A DNA stretch of 64,000 nucleotides from Actinoplanes solisilvae (GCF_003999975.1 NZ_RJAC01000001.1:1116001-1180000), one strand, 5' to 3'; shown: positions 45,464 to 54,113, counted from the stretch's first letter. Translations and numbers: made by a program. The notes: generated from the letters alone by a model not told the origin.

Positions 45464-48400
45464 TCAGCTCTCGCCGATCTTCTCGGCGCCGAAGGCCTCC
45501 TGCAGCAGGCGCATGGCCTGTTGCTCGCTGCTCTCCCGCGCGGTCTTCTCGTCGATGACGTCGTCGAGCGGCTCGTCACCCGGATCGAAGCCCTCGTACT
45601 TCGCCCCACGCCCCGGCGGACCGTCGAACTCGGGGTCGTAGGGCGCCTCTTCGGCGGGCGACCCGTCGGCCCAGGCCTCGTCGGCCGGCTTCGCCGTCTG
45701 GCGGGTTCCCGCGCCGGCCCGCGCCCCCGCGGCCGCCGCCCGGGCCGCGGCCAGCCCACTACCCGGCCCGGACGCGCGGCCCGCACTCGCGGACCCGCCG
45801 CCCGCAGCCGCCGGTGATGTCGCCGCTCCCGCTTGGGGCGCTGCTGCCGCGGCCGCACGGGAGGCGTTCCCCGCGGACGCACGAGCGGCAGCGGCCCGAG
45901 CCGCCGCCAGGGCCGCGCTCCCGCCCGAAGACACATCTCCGCCCGCCGCGACGGCAGCCGGACCCACGCCCGCAGCCGCACTCGGACCCGCGCTGCCAGT
46001 CGGACCCGCGCCGCCACCCGGACCAGCGCCGATCTCGGCGGAGCTGTCTCGCCGAGCAGAAGCCCCACTGATCGCGTCGGACCCGGCCGTGGAAGTCTCT
46101 TCTAGACCGCCGTCCGTTGCGAATGCTTCACCGCCGGCAGCGATGTCACTGCCCGGCCGAGCCCCAGCCGCCTGACCGGCCGGGCCTGACTCGCCGTATT
46201 CCGCGCTGCCAGCCGCCGGACCAGTGGGCAGAGCACCGTCGGTCGCGGCGGCGCCGGAATCCCGTTCGGCCGGAGCGCTGGGCTCAGCCTGGTCGGATGC
46301 GTCTTCACCGGCCGTCGGGTCGGACACCGGGATCACACGCACCTCGGGCCAACCGCCGTCATCTTCCTCGACGGCCGGCGCCTGGCTCGCGGTCGACACC
46401 GATGGGCCGCCCGGTCTGGCCGGCTCCGGCCACTCGTCGTCGCCACCGGACGCCGGGGTCTCGGCCTGACGCCGTTGAGTGTGCGGAGCCCGCGCGGCCG
46501 CGGCCGGCTGACCCGCCGGCTGGGCCGAACCCGCCGGCGCCGCGCCGGCGCGGACCGCAGCCGGCGCAGGCCGTTGCCCGCCCGCATCCTGTCGCTGGCC
46601 CGGCGCGGTCTGACCGCGCGCTTGCGAACGCCCGCCGCCGTCGCGGCCGGACCCTCCCTGCGGCGCCGACCCGTAAGAGGTGGCCCCGGCGGCGCCCGCG
46701 ATCTCGCAGCGAACCGACCACTGACCGCCGAGCACCTCATAGAGCGCGTTGACGATGAGCGCCGCACCCTGGGTGATGCCCTGAGCGTGCCGCGGCGAAG
46801 GCACGGTGAGAACGACTGTCTCGCCCTCGAGCTCTCGCACCGTGGCGTCGGCGGCCATCGCCCTCAGCACCACGCCGCGCGGCTGCTTCTTGACCTCGGC
46901 GAGCACCTCGGGCCACACCTGCCGGACGGCGTGCGCCGTGAGCTGCCCCGGACCGGCCGCCACAGCCTCGACCGCGGCGGCTCCCGGTTCCTCAGGGGCG
47001 TCGGGCAGCACCCCGACCGGCTCAGCCCGGCGCGCCGGAGCGACGCTCTCCGAAGGCTCGGACGGGGCGGCGGGGACGGCCGGGGCGGCCACGGGCGCGG
47101 CCTGTGCGACGGGCTCGACGGCTTCGGCGCGCTCGTTGGACGGCGAGTCGAAGTCAGGTTCGTCGTCCCACGGCGGGTCGTCGTCAACCCCGGTGGCAGG
47201 ACCACCCCGGTCTGCCGGCGTGCCGTCGGCAACGTCATTCCAGTCGGGCTCCGCAGCGGCCGGGACCGAGCCGGCCGGGGCAGCAGAAGGAGCGGCCGAA
47301 ACCGGCGCGGCCGAAACGGGAGCGGCCGAAACCGGCGCGGCCGAAACCGGAGCAGCGGAAACCGGCGCGGCCGAGACAGCAGCAGCGGAGACGGGAGTAG
47401 CGGAGTCGGGAGCAGCGGAGACCGGGATCGCGCTGACCGGCGCCGCCGCCGCGGTCTGAGCCGCCGTGGGTCGCGCAGCGCCGCCGCTCACACCCCCACG
47501 CCGGGCCGCGGCCGCGGCGGCGGCCCGCGCCGCCGAACGGCCGACCCCGTCGACGGCAGCCGCGGACGCCACAGGTGCGGGGTCGGCAGGCGCGGGACCA
47601 GCAGCAACGGGAGTGACAACCCCGCCGGCGGCGGGCGGGGCCGCAGCCTCGGGAAGTGCCAACGGCTCGCCGCCCAGGGCCAGCCGCCGCTCCATGCGCT
47701 CGAGGCGCTGCAGCAGCGACCCCGTCGAGTCTTCGGCGCCGGGCAGCAGCATGCGCGCCGTGACCAGTTCGAGCAGCAGGCGCGGAGCCGTCGTGCCACG
47801 CATCTCGACCAGGCCGTTGTGCACGATGTCGGCGCAGCGCGAAAGCGTCGCCGGGCCGAGGCGAGCCGCCTGGGCCCCCATCGTCTCGAGCTGGTCGGCC
47901 GGGCCGTCGATCAGGCCCTTGGCGACCGCGTCGGGCACCTGCTGCAGCACGATCAGGTCGCGGAAGCGCTCGAGCAGGTCGGACGCGAACCGGCGTGGGT
48001 CGTGGCCGGCCTCGGCCACCCGGTCGATCGTCGAATAGGCCGCCGCGCCGTCGCCCGCCGCGAGCGCGTCGCACATCTCGTCGAGCAGCGTGACGTCGGT
48101 GACACCCAGTAGGGAGACCGCTCGCGCGTAGCTGACCCCGTCGGGCCCGGCGCCGGCGATGAGCTGATCGAGAACCGACAGCGTGTCGCGCGCGCTGCCC
48201 CCGCCGGCCCGCACCACGAGCGGGAACACGGCCGGTTCGACCTGGACGCCCTCGGCCTCGGTGAGCTGCTGCAGATAGGGCCGCAGCGTCGCGGGCGGGA
48301 TGAGCCGGAACGGGTAGTGGTGGGTGCGCGAGCGGATGGTGCCGAGCACCTTTTCGGGCTCGGTGGTGGCGAAGATGAACTTCACGTAGTCGGGCGGCTC

Positions 48401-48835
48401 TTCGACGAGCTTGAGTAGCGCGTTGAAGCCGGCCGACGAGACCATGTGCGCCTCGTCGATCACGTAGATCTTGTATCGGCTGCTGGCGGGGGCGAAGAAC
48501 GCCTTTTCCCGCAGCTCACGAGCGTCGTCGACGCCACCGTGGCTGGCCGCGTCGATCTCGATGACGTCGATCGAGCCGGCGCCGTCGTTCGCTAGCGAGC
48601 GGCACGAGCCGCACACCCCGCACGGTTCGGGCGTCGGCCCCTGCTCACAGTTGAGCGATCGGGCCAGAATTCGGGCGCTGGATGTCTTGCCACAGCCGCG
48701 CGGTCCGGAGAAGAGATAGGCGTGGTGCAGCCGGCCGCTGCGCAATGCCTGCGACAGCGGCTCAGTGACGTGCTCCTGGCCGATGATCTCCGCGAACGTG
48801 CGCGGACGGTACTTGCGATATAGCGCGAGTGCCAC
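45464..48835 (-). CDS. dnaX: DNA polymerase III subunit gamma/tau with long low-complexity tail
   Basis: 1123 residues from GTG 48835 (GAGGAGGG upstream). Clamp-loader ATPase: Walker A GPRGCGKTS (about 44-52), zinc module Cys63/72/75/78, DEAH box near 125, SRC-like arginine region, domain III to about 370. Then about 300 residues of Ala/Pro/Ser-rich linker with tandem PVSAA units, a tau-like domain (WPEVLAEVKKQPRGVVLRAMA to QWSVRCEIAG), and a further 370-residue low-complexity tail ending in an acidic conserved segment (LLQEAFGAEKIGES). Much longer than typical DnaX. No slippery programmed-frameshift site noticed. Confidence 0.95.
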   Translation of the reverse strand: MALALYRKYRPRTFAEIIGQEHVTEPLSQALRSGRLHHAYLFSGPRGCGKTSSARILARSLNCEQGPTPEPCGVCGSCRSLANDGAGSIDVIEIDAASHGGVDDARELREKAFFAPASSRYKIYVIDEAHMVSSAGFNALLKLVEEPPDYVKFIFATTEPEKVLGTIRSRTHHYPFRLIPPATLRPYLQQLTEAEGVQVEPAVFPLVVRAGGGSARDTLSVLDQLIAGAGPDGVSYARAVSLLGVTDVTLLDEMCDALAAGDGAAAYSTIDRVAEAGHDPRRFASDLLERFRDLIVLQQVPDAVAKGLIDGPADQLETMGAQAARLGPATLSRCADIVHNGLVEMRGTTAPRLLLELVTARMLLPGAEDSTGSLLQRLERMERRLALGGEPLALPEAAAPPAAGGVVTPVAAGPAPADPAPVASAAAVDGVGRSAARAAAAAAARRGGVSGGAARPTAAQTAAAAPVSAIPVSAAPDSATPVSAAAVSAAPVSAAPVSAAPVSAAPVSAAPVSAAPSAAPAGSVPAAAEPDWNDVADGTPADRGGPATGVDDDPPWDDEPDFDSPSNERAEAVEPVAQAAPVAAPAVPAAPSEPSESVAPARRAEPVGVLPDAPEEPGAAAVEAVAAGPGQLTAHAVRQVWPEVLAEVKKQPRGVVLRAMAADATVRELEGETVVLTVPSPRHAQGITQGAALIVNALYEVLGGQWSVRCEIAGAAGATSYGSAPQGGSGRDGGGRSQARGQTAPGQRQDAGGQRPAPAAVRAGAAPAGSAQPAGQPAAAARAPHTQRRQAETPASGGDDEWPEPARPGGPSVSTASQAPAVEEDDGGWPEVRVIPVSDPTAGEDASDQAEPSAPAERDSGAAATDGALPTGPAAGSAEYGESGPAGQAAGARPGSDIAAGGEAFATDGGLEETSTAGSDAISGASARRDSSAEIGAGPGGGAGPTGSAGPSAAAGVGPAAVAAGGDVSSGGSAALAAARAAAARASAGNASRAAAAAAPQAGAATSPAAAGGGSASAGRASGPGSGLAAARAAAAGARAGAGTRQTAKPADEAWADGSPAEEAPYDPEFDGPPGRGAKYEGFDPGDEPLDDVIDEKTARESSEQQAMRLLQEAFGAEKIGES
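47292..47426 (-). repeat. 15-bp tandem repeats inside dnaX
   Basis: Nine consecutive units of GCGGCCGAAACCGGC type encode five-residue PVSAA repeats in the linker. Unit divergence increases toward 47426. Confidence 0.85.
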
Positions 48836-48953
48836 TCCAAGACCCTCCTCGACGACCGCGCCATTGTCCGTCGGGGGTACGACAAGAACCAACCCAGGTA
48901 CCGCTGGGGTGGAAGAACACAGGGAGGGCTGAGGCAGAGCAGAGACAAAAAGG

Positions 48954-49040
48954 GCCTCCCGTGCACCCGTCAGAGCCCGCTTATCCTTGCTGCCTTCCGG
49001 CCCTGGGGAGGTTCACGAGATGCACGCCGCACGAGAGGCT
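48954..49040 (-). ncRNA. ffs: Small SRP RNA (4.5S RNA)
   Basis: Minus strand contains the invariant domain IV sequence CCAGGGCCGGAAGGCAGCAA, followed by GGATAAGCGGG. The outer stem GCCTCTCGTGC / GCACGGGAGGC pairs the ends and CCTTTTTGTC follows as terminator. Binds Ffh for co-translational targeting. Ends are set from the stem and are approximate. Position beside dnaX and tRNA-Ser is typical. Confidence 0.95.
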
Positions 49041-49124
49041 GTCCATGAGCTTACCCGCCCAGCGCCCGCCGCGGGGCGGGGACCCTCCGTCCACCCACCC
49101 ACGGTCGTCTGTATCCTGGCTGAC

Positions 49125-49212
49125 GGAGGATTCGCCTAGTGGCCTAGGGCGCACGCTTGGAAAGCGTGTTGGGGGAAACCCCTCACGAGTTCGAATCTCG
49201 TATCCTCCGCCA
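49125..49212 (+). tRNA. tRNA-Ser (GGA)
   Basis: Acceptor GGAGGAT/ATCCTCC, anticodon stem CACGC/GCGTG with loop TTGGAAA (anticodon GGA), long variable arm (TTGGGGGAAACCCCTC), T loop AGTTCGAATCT, discriminator G and encoded CCA. Confidence 0.97.
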
Positions 49213-49254
49213 TCGGCAAGCGGCCTGGTGTCGCACGCCGTGATCACGTCGACG

Positions 49255-49278
49255 AGCCGGGCCTGGTGCCCGGCTTTT
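49255..49278 (+). terminator. Terminator of tRNA-Ser(GGA)
   Basis: AGCCGGGC / GCCCGGCT stem with TTT. A 17-bp direct tandem repeat (GCTTTTCGCATGTTCGG) follows at 49273-49306. Confidence 0.7.
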
Positions 49279-49373
49279 CGCATGTTCGGGCTTTTCGCAT
49301 GTTCGGAGGCCGGCGCCGCAAACCGCCCGAACGCTGCCCGGGCCGGCGCCACAAGCCGTCCAGGCCGGGCAGC

Positions 49374-49406
49374 AAAAAGCCGCCCGGGTCACAGGCCACG
49401 GGCGGC
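49374..49406 (-). terminator. Terminator of the STAS gene
   Basis: Minus strand GCCGCCCG / CGGGCGGC stem followed by TTTTT, 19 bases after the STAS stop. Confidence 0.8.
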
Positions 49407-49424
49407 CGGGAACACAGCCGGGCG

Positions 49425-49766
49425 TTAGAGCTGGGCGGCCGCGATGGCGTCGTCCACCTCGGGGAAGATCGCGAAGTAACGGGCCAGGCCGACCGTCTCC
49501 ATCAATTGGTTGAGGAACGGGTTGGCGCCCGCGAAACTGAGCCACCCGCCACGCGCTGTGATCACTTGCTTGCTGGTTATGAAGGCGCTCAACCCGACCG
49601 AATCGCAGAATTTAAGATCGGTGAGGTCGACGACGATCCGCGGAACCGGGCGTTCCAGCAGGTCCGCGAGGGTCGCGTGGAGTTGGATCGCGGTGTCCGA
49701 GTCGAGTTCGCCGCGCAGGTGCAGAACGGCGATGTCACTGCGGTGATCGGTAACTGTGGCCTGCAT
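49425..49766 (-). CDS. STAS-domain anti-sigma factor antagonist
   Basis: 113 residues from ATG 49766 (AGGAAG nine bases upstream). STAS pattern IAVLHLRGELDSDTAIQLHATLADLL, IVVDLTDLKFCDSVGLSAF with the phosphorylatable Ser, and LMETVGLARYFAIFPEVDDAI. Such proteins bind anti-sigma kinases in partner-switching stress responses. No anti-sigma factor or sigma gene is nearby, so the partner is unknown. Confidence 0.92.
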   Translation of the reverse strand: MQATVTDHRSDIAVLHLRGELDSDTAIQLHATLADLLERPVPRIVVDLTDLKFCDSVGLSAFITSKQVITARGGWLSFAGANPFLNQLMETVGLARYFAIFPEVDDAIAAAQL

Positions 49767-49858
49767 GGGGAATCGCTTCCTGGGCTGTTGATGGCAGCTC
49801 AGGGTAGGTGCGCCCCAACAATTGTCATCGCACAACTAGTGCGGCCGACCCGGAACGC

Positions 49859-49894
49859 AATGAGGGCCGGACCCGAAAGGATCCGACCCTCATT
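49859..49894. terminator. Hairpin terminator between STAS and the 69-residue gene
   Basis: AATGAGGG(CC)GGA / TCC(GA)CCCTCATT stem with GAAAGG-type loop; probably ends the minus-strand gene at 49954. Confidence 0.65.
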
Positions 49895-49953
49895 GGAAAG
49901 TTCGGCTGGCCGATGGTCTCAAGCGTGCGGCGCAGCCTGGGCTCCTGGCGCCG

Positions 49954-50163
49954 TTACAGCTTGCGCCACCGCCAGCGTGGACCGCGCCACGCGTCAGCCA
50001 GGATCATGGCCGAAGCCCGACCTGGACACTGCTGCACCTTCGACTTGCCCTCCGGACCGCCCATCTGAGCTTCAACTTCCCAGAGCTCGCCGTCGGTGCG
50101 GACGTAGACGTCACGGCGTGCAAGCCGGACGTCACCATTCCACCAGTGATGCTCAACTCTCAC
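49954..50163 (-). CDS. Small basic Trp-rich protein
   Basis: 69 residues from GTG 50163: RVEHHWWNGDVRLARRDVYV, a central WEVEAQMGGPEGKSK, then CPGRASAMILADAWR and a basic RWRWRKL end. It looks like a conserved small actinobacterial hypothetical protein; no function known. TAGATT lies six bases before the GTG, giving a leaderless promoter and confirming the start. Confidence 0.7.
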   Translation of the reverse strand: MRVEHHWWNGDVRLARRDVYVRTDGELWEVEAQMGGPEGKSKVQQCPGRASAMILADAWRGPRWRWRKL

Positions 50164-50169
50164 CAGTCA

Positions 50170-50175
50170 AATCTA
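50170..50175 (-). promoter_or_regulatory. -10 hexamer TAGATT, leaderless promoter
   Basis: Six bases upstream of GTG 50163 with no ribosome site between. The remaining stretch to about 50456 shows no gene or clear element. Confidence 0.5.
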
Positions 50176-50463
50176 GGACAGTTTCTAGGCATCGGCGCAG
50201 GGCTATCTTGTGAAAGTTTCTCACCAGGCGGATAAAAGCGCACTGACTGATCCGGTGGTTTTCGCCCGCGTGACTTGCGCTACAGCGGCAGTCTTTGCGC
50301 CGTATCGTCGCAGCCACCGTCCGTCATCGATGCAGCTAGAGATCGCAATGGGCGGTCACCGAAACCGCAGCGTTACTTTCACGATATGTGATCACGCCGA
50401 ACGAGGTCGATCAACCGATCGGTCAGCCATCACAGCGGGTGACGATGAAGGTGCATAAAAAAA

Positions 50464-50495
50464 CCCGCCGGCTTCGTGATCACGAAGCCGGCGGG
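50464..50495 (-). terminator. Terminator of tRNA-Ser(CGA), perfect 32-bp palindrome
   Basis: CCCGCCGGCTTCGTGA and its exact complement with no unpaired loop bases, followed on the minus strand by seven T (50457-50463). Confidence 0.9.
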
Positions 50496-50498
50496 CCT

Positions 50499-50588
50499 TG
50501 GCGGTGGTGAAGGGATTTGAACCCTTGGAGGGCTTGCACCCTCACACGCTTTCGAGGCGTGCTCCTTAGGCCGCTCGGACACACCACC
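50499..50588 (-). tRNA. tRNA-Ser (CGA)
   Basis: Acceptor GGTGGTG/CACCACC, anticodon stem CACGC/GCGTG with loop CTCGAAA (anticodon CGA), long variable arm, T loop GGTTCAAATCC, discriminator G, encoded CCA. Confidence 0.97.
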
Positions 50589-50722
50589 GGGAAGTACGTT
50601 ACCGGACGCCGCACGGGGCTGACGATCGGGTTCCCCTTTACCGCTCCGACCCTGACCGACCAGGGCGGACCTGGCAGGATCGCCGGTATGAGCGGTATGA
50701 ACGAGCGAGAAGAGACGCGGCG

Positions 50723-51439
50723 ATGAGCGTGCACATCGGCGGACAGCCGGGCGACATCGCCGAGCGGGTCCTGCTTCCGGGCGACCCGATGCGAGCGAAG
50801 TGGATCGCCGAGACCTTCCTGCAGGACGCCAAGTGCTACACCCAGGTCCGCGGGATGCTCGGCTACACCGGCACCTACCAGGGCGTCCCGGTTTCCGTGC
50901 AGGGCTCCGGCATGGGCATGCCGTCGGCGTCGATCTACACCCACGAGCTGATCAACGAGTACGGCGTGAAGTCGGTCATCCGGATCGGCTCGTGCGGCGC
51001 GCTGGCCCCCGACCTTCAGCTCGGCGACGTGATCGCCGCGATCGGGTCAGCGACCGACTCCAACATGAACCGGGCCCGCTTCGACGGACTGATCGACTAT
51101 GCGCCGGTGGCCGACTTCAGCCTGCTGCGCACCGCGGTCGAGGTGGCCGAGCGGCAGGGCACGTCGATGCGGGTCGGCCCGATCCTGGCCGCCGACGCGT
51201 TCTACACCGACCGTCCCGATCTCTACGACTCGCTGGCCGACTACGGCGTGCTGGCGGTCGAGATGGAGTCGGCCGCGATCTATACGATCGCCGCCCGCTA
51301 CGGCGCGAAGGCCCTGACAATCCTGACGGTCAGCGACCACATCAAGACCGGCGCCAAGATGGACTCGGCCCAGCGCGAGCAGGGCTTCGGCGACATGGTC
51401 CGGATCGGTCTCGAAACCGCGATCACCGGCGCGTCCTAG
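50723..51439 (+). CDS. deoD: Purine-nucleoside phosphorylase, DeoD type
   Basis: 238 residues, the hexameric small-PNP family. VLLPGDPMRAKWIAETFL, GYTGTYQGVPVSVQGSGMGMPSASIY-type region, IRIGSCGAL phosphate site, LAVEMESAAIYTIA (ribose/base contact) and the catalytic Asp in VSDHIKTG. Splits purine nucleosides with phosphate for salvage. GAGAAGAG lies upstream of ATG 50723; a hairpin terminator follows. Confidence 0.95.
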   Translation: MSVHIGGQPGDIAERVLLPGDPMRAKWIAETFLQDAKCYTQVRGMLGYTGTYQGVPVSVQGSGMGMPSASIYTHELINEYGVKSVIRIGSCGALAPDLQLGDVIAAIGSATDSNMNRARFDGLIDYAPVADFSLLRTAVEVAERQGTSMRVGPILAADAFYTDRPDLYDSLADYGVLAVEMESAAIYTIAARYGAKALTILTVSDHIKTGAKMDSAQREQGFGDMVRIGLETAITGAS

Positions 51440-51446
51440 GCCCGAT

Positions 51447-51478
51447 GCCCCCACGCACGCGGTCGTGCGCGTGGGGGC
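51447..51478. terminator. Terminator of deoD
   Basis: GCCCCCACGC / GCGTGGGGGC stem with a GC-rich loop immediately after the stop; no long T run. Confidence 0.65.
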
Positions 51479-51497
51479 GTACGGGAAGAGGGGTGTG

Positions 51498-51950
51498 TCA
51501 GCGGAAGAAGTCGCGCAGCAGGGTCGCGCACTCGTCGGCCAGCACCCCGGCATAGACCTCGGGCCGGTGGTTGAGCCGCCGGTCACGCACCACGTCCCAG
51601 AGCGACCCGACCGCGCCTGTCTTGGGCTCCCAGGCGCCAAAGACGAGGGTCGACACGCGGGCCAGCACCAACGCCCCGGCACACATCGTGCACGGCTCCA
51701 GCGTGACCACCAGCGTGCTGCCGTCGAGCCGCCACGTGCCGGCCCGCTCGGCCGCGCGCCGCAGCACCAGGATCTCGGCGTGCGCGGTCGGGTCGCCGGT
51801 CGCCTCGCGCTCGTTGCCCGCCGCGGCCAGCTCCCGGCCGTCGGCGTCGAGCAGCACGGCGCCCACGGGTACGTCGTCCCCGGTAGCGGCGGCCACGTCG
51901 AGGGCCCGCCGCATCCAGGCCTCGTGCCGCGGTGACACGGCCAGACTCAC
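51498..51950 (-). CDS. tadA: tRNA-specific adenosine deaminase
   Basis: 150 residues. Zinc deaminase motifs HAE (DPTAHAEILVLRRA) and PCTMC (TLEPCTMCAGAL) with the flanking VPVGAVLLD and VVFGAWEPKTGAVGS-type segment. Converts A34 to inosine in tRNA-Arg(ACG). Its ATG overlaps the stop of the upstream partner gene. Confidence 0.95.
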   Translation of the reverse strand: MSLAVSPRHEAWMRRALDVAAATGDDVPVGAVLLDADGRELAAAGNEREATGDPTAHAEILVLRRAAERAGTWRLDGSTLVVTLEPCTMCAGALVLARVSTLVFGAWEPKTGAVGSLWDVVRDRRLNHRPEVYAGVLADECATLLRDFFR

Positions 51951-52474
51951 GCCTCGCGCAGCTCTTCCATCTCGTCGCCGCAGCCGATGCGCTGGCAGAT
52001 CTCGGCGGTCACGTCGGCGGGCATCATGCCCTCGAGCGCGCAGAGCGTCAGCAACCGGTGCGCGCTGATTCCCAGGTCGTTGAGCAGTTCGGCGTCGCCC
52101 ACCGGGTCGGCGTCGGGGTCGGCCGCCGGGCGGTCGGTCTCGTCGTCGTCACCGCCCGCGGTCAGCTCGTCGATCTCCAGCGCCGGCGCCTCGATCTCAC
52201 CGAGCAGCATCGCGCCGATCCGCGATTCCTCGGCGAACGCCGAGTCGGAGCCGAAGACCCGCAGGTCCTCGCCCTCGTCGAGACGCAGGACGGCCAGATA
52301 TTGGTCGTCGCTCTCGACGAAGAGCAGGGACACGTCGGTGTCCGGTTCGACGTCCCGCAGCGCGTCGACCACCTCGTCGATGTCGGCCAGCCCGCCCAGG
52401 TCGAGCTCGGACGCCGTCCAGCCGTTCTTGCCGCGGCCCACGGCGGCAGCGAATGTCGACAACTTTCCCCCCAC
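51947..52474 (-). CDS. tRNA adenosine deaminase-associated protein
   Basis: 175 residues if started at GTG 52474 (GAGAA ten bases upstream); the frame is open to 52525. STFAAAVGRGKNGWTASELDLGGLADIDEVVDALRD is typical of the actinobacterial protein that always precedes tadA; the middle is acidic and the C terminus has LLNDLGISAHRLLTLC and ICQRIGCGDEMEEL. Biochemical role unknown. ATGA overlap with tadA. Confidence 0.88.
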   Translation of the reverse strand: MGGKLSTFAAAVGRGKNGWTASELDLGGLADIDEVVDALRDVEPDTDVSLLFVESDDQYLAVLRLDEGEDLRVFGSDSAFAEESRIGAMLLGEIEAPALEIDELTAGGDDDETDRPAADPDADPVGDAELLNDLGISAHRLLTLCALEGMMPADVTAEICQRIGCGDEMEELREA

Positions 52475-52551
52475 GCGACTGAAGTTCTCGCGAGTGACGG
52501 TAGTCGGTAGTACGGCGGGCGCCACGCGCCACGCCTTGACGCCGGATGAAG

Positions 52552-52719
52552 TCAGTTGACCAGGCGACGACGCATGGCGATGAGCTCGCGCAGCCGTGCC
52601 CGGCGCAGCCGCTGGGGCTGCCTGGTCTCCCGCGCCGTCTTCGCGTCGGCGAGGGCCGCCAGCAGCTCGAGCCGGCGCCGCCGGCGATCGGGATCGAGCC
52701 GAGGGGATGTGGGGGGCAT
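52552..52719 (-). CDS. Short basic protein, doubtful
   Basis: 55 residues from ATG 52719, extremely Arg/Leu-rich (DPDRRRRRLELLAALADAK, RRARLRELIAMRRRLVN), predicted helical. No good ribosome site. AT-rich DNA upstream (52730-52760, with TTGACTTAAAG on the minus strand) could be a promoter. No family recognised; it may be a chance frame. Confidence 0.35.
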   Translation of the reverse strand: MPPTSPRLDPDRRRRRLELLAALADAKTARETRQPQRLRRARLRELIAMRRRLVN

Positions 52720-52822
52720 GAACCCGAGGTTGAACCTTTTCAAGTCTTTAAGTCAAGGCCCAGTGCGGACCGCGACGAGGACGGCACATCCGGTCGCCGA
52801 CAAGCCGGTCAAGATCGGACAA

Positions 52823-53224
52823 TCACCACAGGGGCCAGTCCTGTGTAGTGATCCACCTCGCACCCACGAAAGCCAACGCGACGGACAGCCCGAGGCCGCT
52901 CGCGAGCGCCACGCCGACGGCGGCTCCCCGATCGCCGATGAACGTCATGACCAGCGCGACCGCCCAGGCAGTCACGGCCGCGAGCAAGGTCCACCACGCA
53001 TAGGAGGCCAGGTCACGGCCGAGCGCGCCGAACAGCGTCAGCCAGACCACGCCCGCGGCGATGCCGGCCAGCAGCGGGCCGGCGTTGACCGGGTGCGGCT
53101 CGCGATAGACCGGCCGGGTCGGGCCCGGGAAGAGACCCGACGGCGGACGCATCGGCGCGACCGGCCGCTCGTCGCGCGGCGGCGGGTAGGGCGACGCGGA
53201 CCAGGCCTCACGCGCGTCTGTCAC
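52823..53224 (-). CDS. Four-helix membrane protein, proline-rich N terminus
   Basis: 133 residues from GTG 53224 with GGGGGT ahead of it. Pro-rich cytosolic 45 residues, then four close-packed helices (AGPLLAGIAAGVVWLTLFGAL, YAWWTLLAAVTAWAVALVMTF, AAVGVALASGLGLSVALAFVG). No recognised family. Divergent from the M23 lipoprotein gene. Confidence 0.8.
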   Translation of the reverse strand: MTDAREAWSASPYPPPRDERPVAPMRPPSGLFPGPTRPVYREPHPVNAGPLLAGIAAGVVWLTLFGALGRDLASYAWWTLLAAVTAWAVALVMTFIGDRGAAVGVALASGLGLSVALAFVGARWITTQDWPLW

Positions 53225-53314
53225 TGTGCACCCCCACGGCTCGGACCGGTCCCACCGTGCCAGCCTAGTCAGCTTGACTCGGCGGGAGCCGGTCAGTTCT
53301 GCCACGATGGCCCG

Positions 53315-54052
53315 GTGCCAATGCTCCGTACGCTCTCCGGTCTGACCGTCCTGGCCCTCTGCCTCGCCGGCTGTGGTGGCAACGGCGCTCCCGGCCAGGC
53401 GACCGAGACGCCGCACTTCGTTCCCCCGCTGACGAGCTCGCAGGCGGCCGCTCCGCCGTCGTCCCCTGCGGCGGCACCAGCCGCCCCGGCAACAATTGCG
53501 CCGACGCCGTCCCGGTCAGCCTCGACCGTCACCGCCAACACCAAGGTGAAGTACGTCTTCCCGGTGAAGGCGTCGAACGTCGACTGGCACACGACCCACT
53601 CGAAATACAAGGCGACCGACATCTTCGCCGACTGTGGCGAGACGGTCGTGGCCACGACCAGCGGCATTGTGCTCGAGATCAGCCTCAAGGACGCGTACGT
53701 CAAGGGGTCGCCGGACGGCCCGAACAACGGCGGCCTGTCGGTCTCGCTGCTCGGCGACGACGGCGTGCGCTACTACGGCTCGCACCTGAGCAAGGTGCAG
53801 AGCGGCATCGAGAAGGGCGTCCGGGTCACGGCCGGCCAGGCGCTCGGCAAGGTCGGCCGCACCGGCAACGCGAACAACGTCTGCCACCTGCACTACGGCA
53901 TCTCGCCGCCGTGCGCCCAGGTCGGCGACTGGAAGGTCCGCCGCGGCGTGGTCTGGCCCTATTCGTACCTGTCGTCGTGGCGCAAGGGTGGCGGCAAGAG
54001 CCCCGTGGCCGAGGTCGCGGCGTGGAAGCGCGCACACAACTGCAAGGCCTGA
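53315..54052 (+). CDS. M23-family peptidase-like lipoprotein
   Basis: 245 residues. Signal peptide LRTLSGLTVLALCLAGCGG with lipobox LAGC, an Ala/Pro/Ser linker of about 50 residues, then a LytM/M23 beta-domain: THSKYKATDIFADCGETVVA, YYGSHLSKVQ and the metal motif HLHYG. The histidine that usually sits just before the ATD aspartate is a lysine (YKATD), so zinc binding may use the earlier TTHSK histidine or be lost. Acts in the cell wall. GTG 53315 preferred over ATG 53321 because CACGAT lies six bases before it. Confidence 0.88.
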   Translation: MPMLRTLSGLTVLALCLAGCGGNGAPGQATETPHFVPPLTSSQAAAPPSSPAAAPAAPATIAPTPSRSASTVTANTKVKYVFPVKASNVDWHTTHSKYKATDIFADCGETVVATTSGIVLEISLKDAYVKGSPDGPNNGGLSVSLLGDDGVRYYGSHLSKVQSGIEKGVRVTAGQALGKVGRTGNANNVCHLHYGISPPCAQVGDWKVRRGVVWPYSYLSSWRKGGGKSPVAEVAAWKRAHNCKA

Positions 54053-54056
54053 AAAC

Positions 54057-54098
54057 GCACGGGGCCGCACCCTCGCCCAAGAGGATGCGACCCCGTGC
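54057..54098. terminator. Terminator between convergent genes
   Basis: GCACGGGG..GCA.CCTC / GAGG.TGC..CCCCGTGC long imperfect stem between the M23 and propeller genes. Confidence 0.75.
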
Positions 54099-54113
54099 CG
54101 CCGGAGGAAAGAC

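Noticed and set aside
45100-46068. Arg-rich frame covering the dnaX tail and the repeat region
   Set aside because: Product of the 27-bp and 96-bp repeats plus the antisense-like frame of dnaX; no initiation signal or family.
47405-47466. Programmed frameshift for a short gamma form of DnaX
   Set aside because: No A-rich slippery heptamer with a downstream stem was found near the end of domain III.
50210-50458. 82-codon plus-strand frame
   Set aside because: No ribosome site, no leaderless hexamer at the proper distance, and unusual composition; it ends at the tRNA terminator.
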